DNA of 7,950 bases from Nitrospiraceae bacterium (lineage in GTDB: Bacteria > Nitrospirota > Thermodesulfovibrionia > UBA6902): NCBI GenBank assembly GCA_020354155.1, contig CP070644.1, positions 1,025,634 through 1,033,583 on the forward strand, in the 5' to 3' direction. The notes beneath the pieces were generated by a model, which was given only the letters and a program-made list of their open reading frames with translations, had not been told where the DNA came from and made no database searches. Numbering within the stretch: position 1 is the stretch's first letter; each line of letters begins with the position of its first letter. Both the position numbers and the translations under genes were made by a program. Shown piece after piece: positions 5,769 through 7,950 of this stretch.

Positions 5769-6734
5769 TTATTCCTTCACGTATTCGATTTTATGATCAC
5801 GAACTCTGGTTTCATACCATGAAAGTATTGTCACGGTTTCCTTATTCCGCTTGAGCACCTCTCTGATGCGATCCTCTACTTCATCAAAACCCGCAGTGCC
5901 TGCCGGCCGTTTCTCAAGGATCTTCATTATATAGTATTTATCGTTGACCAGGAACGGTACGAGGATATCGCCTTTTTCACCTTCCTTCAGCTTCGGCCCC
6001 ATTGACTCTGGCCTCACATTGTAGGTTGTCCAGATAAAACGTCTCTCTATTGATGATGTTTCATTGTTACCAGCTTCATGGACAACCTTTTCAAAATCCT
6101 CGCCTTTTTTAACTCGTACATACAGAGCATCAGCATCGACCGATTTGTCCATAACCAACATTTCGAGGCGAACTCTGTCTGGCCTGTTGAAGGTGCTTTT
6201 GTTCTCTTCATAGTAGTTTTTCACTTCTTTATTCTCTATGGTAATATTTCCAACCAGTCCGACCCTGTATTCCTCTATCAGCATTTTCTTGTGTACAGCC
6301 TCTTTGAACTCCTGTTCCGTGGCAGCATTTTGAAGACCAAGAATCTCCTTAAGCCTATCCTGTCCAAAGCGTTTCGTCTTTTGTTTAATGAACGTCTCCA
6401 GTTTCTCCGGTTCTATCTTCATATTCTCGGAACGTGCCGCTTTAAGGAGAAGCCTGTCGATGATCTCCGATTTCGTTGCAGTTTGCATCATCCCCTGCCA
6501 TTTATCCGGTTCCATCTTTGATGGATCGATATCTCCCTTGTTGATCAGGATCCGCCTCAGGATATCGCCCCTCGTTATCGGATCACCGTCTACCCTTACC
6601 ATGACATCATTGACATTGCCATGCCCGCTGACCTCCCCGGCACCGGCAAAAGCACTGGTGGTAATTGCTGACAGAAAGACCAAAAGTGCAATCCAGCGAG
6701 GGATTGAACAGATGTGCATCGACCTTTTAAACAT
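5769..6734 (-). CDS. SurA-like periplasmic chaperone with degenerate parvulin (PPIC) domain
   Basis: Predicted 321-residue exported folding factor. Residues 1 to about 30 form a Sec signal peptide (basic start, WIALLVFLSAITTSAFA). After a short linker, residues about 43-185 match the helical SurA N-terminal chaperone domain: VMVRVDGDPITRGDILRRI (44-62) is the usual 'VNG..I...D' opening, and EIIDRLLL, KLETFIKQ, EFKEAV and VKNYYEENKSTFNRPDRVRL follow. Residues about 186-276 form a PPIC/rotamase-like domain (VKKGEDFEKVVHEA; KEGEKGDILVPFLVNDKYYI). The His expected in the first strand (R..HIL) is replaced (VRLEML), and the final (Y/F)HI(I/L)K motif reads KYYIMKI, so prolyl-isomerase catalysis is doubtful. 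A helical tail (283-321) completes the protein. The start ATG has AAAGGAG 11 bases upstream. The gene is convergent with the MscS gene and lies downstream of a repeat-rich secreted protein on the same strand, from which a strong terminator separates it. The fold assignment is confident; 'chaperone without isomerase activity' is inference. Confidence 0.88.
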   Translation of the reverse strand: MFKRSMHICSIPRWIALLVFLSAITTSAFAGAGEVSGHGNVNDVMVRVDGDPITRGDILRRILINKGDIDPSKMEPDKWQGMMQTATKSEIIDRLLLKAARSENMKIEPEKLETFIKQKTKRFGQDRLKEILGLQNAATEQEFKEAVHKKMLIEEYRVGLVGNITIENKEVKNYYEENKSTFNRPDRVRLEMLVMDKSVDADALYVRVKKGEDFEKVVHEAGNNETSSIERRFIWTTYNVRPESMGPKLKEGEKGDILVPFLVNDKYYIMKILEKRPAGTAGFDEVEDRIREVLKRNKETVTILSWYETRVRDHKIEYVKE

Positions 6735-6745
6735 AGTGACCCTGT

Positions 6746-6752
6746 CTCCTTT
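6746..6752 (-). promoter_or_regulatory. Ribosome-binding site of the SurA-like gene
   Basis: Minus-strand AAAGGAG lies 11 bases before the ATG at 6732-6734, a slightly long but usable spacing. It supports this start over the ATG five codons further in. Confidence 0.6.
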
Positions 6753-6774
6753 GTGTTTACTTGTTTAACTAAAT

Positions 6775-6803
6775 ACGATACGCATGATTCCATTCCTAAT
6801 CAA
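6775..6803 (-). promoter_or_regulatory. Candidate promoter of the SurA-like gene
   Basis: On the minus strand TTGATT (6798-6803, 4/6) and TATCGT (6775-6780, 4/6) are 17 bases apart. They lie between the terminator of the upstream gene and the SurA-like start, where a promoter is needed if that terminator works. Confidence 0.35.
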
Positions 6804-6809
6804 CTGTGG

Positions 6810-6838
6810 AAAAAAAGGGGAGCGGAAATCCGCTCCCC
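6810..6838 (-). terminator. Strong intrinsic terminator of the MopE-like repeat gene
   Basis: On the minus strand GGGGAGCGGA / TCCGCTCCCC forms a perfect GC-rich stem (6817-6838, at least 9 bp with a 4-base loop) followed by seven U residues (6810-6816). It lies 34 bases past the stop codon of the MopE-like gene. This is a textbook Rho-independent terminator and insulates the SurA-like gene downstream. Confidence 0.92.
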
Positions 6839-6872
6839 ATGCTGAGGTTCTTGTTTATTGTGGTTGAAGAAC

Positions 6873-7950
6873 CTACGGAGTGCAGAGACCGGTCTTGTTG
6901 TTATAATTGCAACCGGCGTTCCTGCAGCCCTTTCTGTCATCATTAAAAGCCGAGCAATTGACAACTGGCGCACAGTCCGGATCGTTGGCATCCGTCAGAC
7001 CGTCGCAGTCGTTGTCCAGGTTGTCTGTACAGCTTGGATCCGTGTCAGGACCTTCCGTGCCAGGAGTTCCCGGAGTGCAGGTGTCGACCTCTGAACCACC
7101 AGAACAGGTCAGGTTGCCCGTTGCTTCGCACACGCCAACGCCGCAGGTGGTAGGAGCACCGAGAGCGCCGTCACAGTTGGCATCGGCACAGTCGGTCTGA
7201 GCATTGCAGTCATTGTCAAGGCCGTCGAAACAGGACACTTCATTGTTCTCCTGGGGCGGAAGAGGACTGCAGGTATCTATCTCCGCACCGTTCCGGCACT
7301 CCAGGAAACCTGTCGTGGCGCATACCCCAATGCCGCATGTAGTTGTGCCGTCCTGTTCACCATCGCAGTCGGTCCTGTCCTCACAGTCAAACAGGCCGTC
7401 AAAGTCATTGTCCAGGCCGTCAAAACAGTTCGGCCATTCGATTAAAGTTGGACACGCCGGATCGGCATCGCAATCAGGATCACCACAGTCAATCAGGCCG
7501 TCGCAGTCATTATCTATCGTATCATCGCAGACTTCAGGTGCTGGTACGCATCCCGCCGTGTCATTCCATGAGGCGGTTGCCATGATATAGGGCGGTACCA
7601 TTGGCCCTATTGCACCATGTGTTTGATCGGCATTCACCCAGGCATCAAGATAGTTCTTACCTTCATCCGCCAGGAATGCGGTGACCGCGTTTGGCGCTCC
7701 AGCGCCTGTGGCGGTGGTGCTGACGGCATTGTTCAGGAACTGGACATACTCCCAGCTCGTCCCCTGGTAGTACAGGGTGAGGTCAGCTCTTACTGCATGA
7801 CTGGGAGCAAGGGCTTTCACATCATATTCATCCCAGTACTCGTAGACTCCTCCTGGTGAGCCGCCATACTGGTCAGTCGGCACCGGCAGGGCGTTGCGCT
7901 TCTGGGCTTCGTCATAGCTCATCTGGTACGGAGGAATACGATTGTCAAAG
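6873..7950 (-). CDS. C-terminal part of a large secreted MopE-like repeat protein (5' end outside window)
   Basis: The reading frame is open to the right edge (last full codons read FDNRIPPYQMSYDEAQ), so the Met encoded at 7920-7922 is probably internal and the gene continues beyond the window. Numbered from that Met: residues 1-120 are a non-repeat region (NRIPPYQM just before, KRNALPVPTDQYGG, LTLYYQGTSWEYVQFL at 48-63), a pattern I recall from C-terminal parts of large exported proteins and some multihaem cytochromes; no CxxCH haem site is present here. Then come four Asp/Cys modules of MopE type (Pfam 'Putative metal-binding motif') at 132-151, 166-186, 231-250 and 298-317, with two copies of a TTCGxGVC..TG..xC..G.E.DTC linker at 194-220 and 258-284. 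A Cys-rich mini-domain (about 323-347) ends the chain. The DxDxDG-like loops suggest divalent metal, probably Ca2+, and the many Cys suggest disulfides and an extracellular site. Base use looks more GC-rich than the left half of the window. Substrate and full architecture cannot be judged from this part. Confidence 0.85.
   Translation of the reverse strand, partial: FDNRIPPYQMSYDEAQKRNALPVPTDQYGGSPGGVYEYWDEYDVKALAPSHAVRADLTLYYQGTSWEYVQFLNNAVSTTATGAGAPNAVTAFLADEGKNYLDAWVNADQTHGAIGPMVPPYIMATASWNDTAGCVPAPEVCDDTIDNDCDGLIDCGDPDCDADPACPTLIEWPNCFDGLDNDFDGLFDCEDRTDCDGEQDGTTTCGIGVCATTGFLECRNGAEIDTCSPLPPQENNEVSCFDGLDNDCNAQTDCADANCDGALGAPTTCGVGVCEATGNLTCSGGSEVDTCTPGTPGTEGPDTDPSCTDNLDNDCDGLTDANDPDCAPVVNCSAFNDDRKGCRNAGCNYNNKTGLCTP
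6972..7031 (-). repeat. MopE-like module 4
   Basis: CTDNLDNDCDGLTDANDPDC: the core is intact, but one of the four Cys seen in module 1 is replaced by Ala (TDAND). It is followed by the short Cys-rich C-terminal tail. Confidence 0.75.
7071..7151 (-). repeat. Inter-module Cys repeat, copy B
   Basis: TTCGVGVCEATGNLTCSGG followed by SEVDTCTP, a close copy of 7263-7343. The linker plus module 2/3 pairs form a duplicated unit of roughly 65 residues. Confidence 0.7.
7173..7232 (-). repeat. MopE-like module 3 (variant core)
   Basis: CFDGLDNDCNAQTDCADANC: the DG of the DNDCDG core is changed to NA, removing the loop glycine and one acidic ligand, so metal binding here is doubtful. Confidence 0.7.
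7263..7343 (-). repeat. Inter-module Cys repeat, copy A
   Basis: TTCGIGVCATTGFLECRNG followed by AEIDTCSP. It carries four Cys with the same spacing as copy B (7071-7151) and alternates with the MopE-like modules. Confidence 0.7.
7365..7427 (-). repeat. MopE-like module 2 (core Cys replaced by Phe)
   Basis: The module runs from CFDGLDNDFDGLFDC to TDC. The central Cys of DNDCDG is Phe, and one extra residue (EDRTDC) precedes the last Cys, so its disulfide pattern must differ from module 1. Confidence 0.7.
7470..7529 (-). repeat. MopE-like module 1
   Basis: CDDTIDNDCDGLIDCGDPDC: canonical spacing with the DNDCDG core intact. It matches the family consensus C.DG.DNDCDG..D closely. Confidence 0.75.

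Noticed and set aside
6078..6768. Plus-strand frames opposite the SurA-like gene
   Set aside because: They are antisense shadows of a well-supported minus-strand gene with signal peptide, family motifs and ribosome-binding site.
6858..7859. Several plus-strand open frames opposite the MopE-like gene
   Set aside because: They arise because the repeated Asp/Cys codons of the minus strand leave the complementary frames open; their Ser/Gln/Pro-rich translations are typical antisense shadows.

Overview
This 7,950-base window looks like chromosomal DNA from a free-living Gram-negative bacterium. It encodes an outer-membrane-type lipoprotein, a periplasmic SurA-like chaperone, and a large secreted protein with MopE-type metal-binding repeats. 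The moderate-to-low GC, long AT-rich intergenic gaps and this mix of families would fit Nitrospirota, Desulfobacterota or an anammox-type planctomycete. That assignment is inference from general knowledge and is weak; no rRNA or other marker gene is present.

Layout. (1) 5-760 (+): a lipoprotein with an NrfJ-like domain followed by an OB-fold domain. (2) 761-1688: a 928-base stretch with no intact gene. On the minus strand it holds a decayed IS3-family transposase fragment, then an imperfect inverted repeat centred on a PstI-like palindrome and a separate bulged hairpin. I read it as a graveyard of mobile DNA. (3) 1689-2093 (-): a small secreted protein extremely rich in Lys, Glu, Arg and Gly, ending in a Trp-rich tail. 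(4) 2347-4035 (+): a two-TM potassium channel with two tandem RCK domains, preceded by a good sigma70-like promoter. (5) 4483-5553 (+): an MscS-type mechanosensitive channel. (6) 5769-6734 (-): a SurA/parvulin-like periplasmic chaperone whose PPIase domain appears to lack its catalytic histidines. (7) 6873-7950 (-): the 3' part of a large extracellular protein with four MopE-like Asp/Cys repeats, cut by the window edge and closed by a textbook intrinsic terminator.

How the genes may work together. The K+ channel and the mechanosensitive channel are neighbours on the same strand, but 447 bases separate them, so they are probably not one tight operon. Both serve ion and osmotic homeostasis. The minus-strand pair at the right end puts a periplasmic folding factor just downstream of a disulfide- and metal-rich secreted protein. 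A strong terminator and a candidate promoter lie between them, so co-transcription is doubtful although functional coupling is plausible. I see no CRISPR array, tRNA, rRNA or complete mobile element, and no clear evidence of a wholly new multi-gene system. The most interesting points are the apparently PPIase-dead chaperone beside the repeat protein, the Lys-rich/Trp-tailed secreted protein, and the structured IS graveyard.
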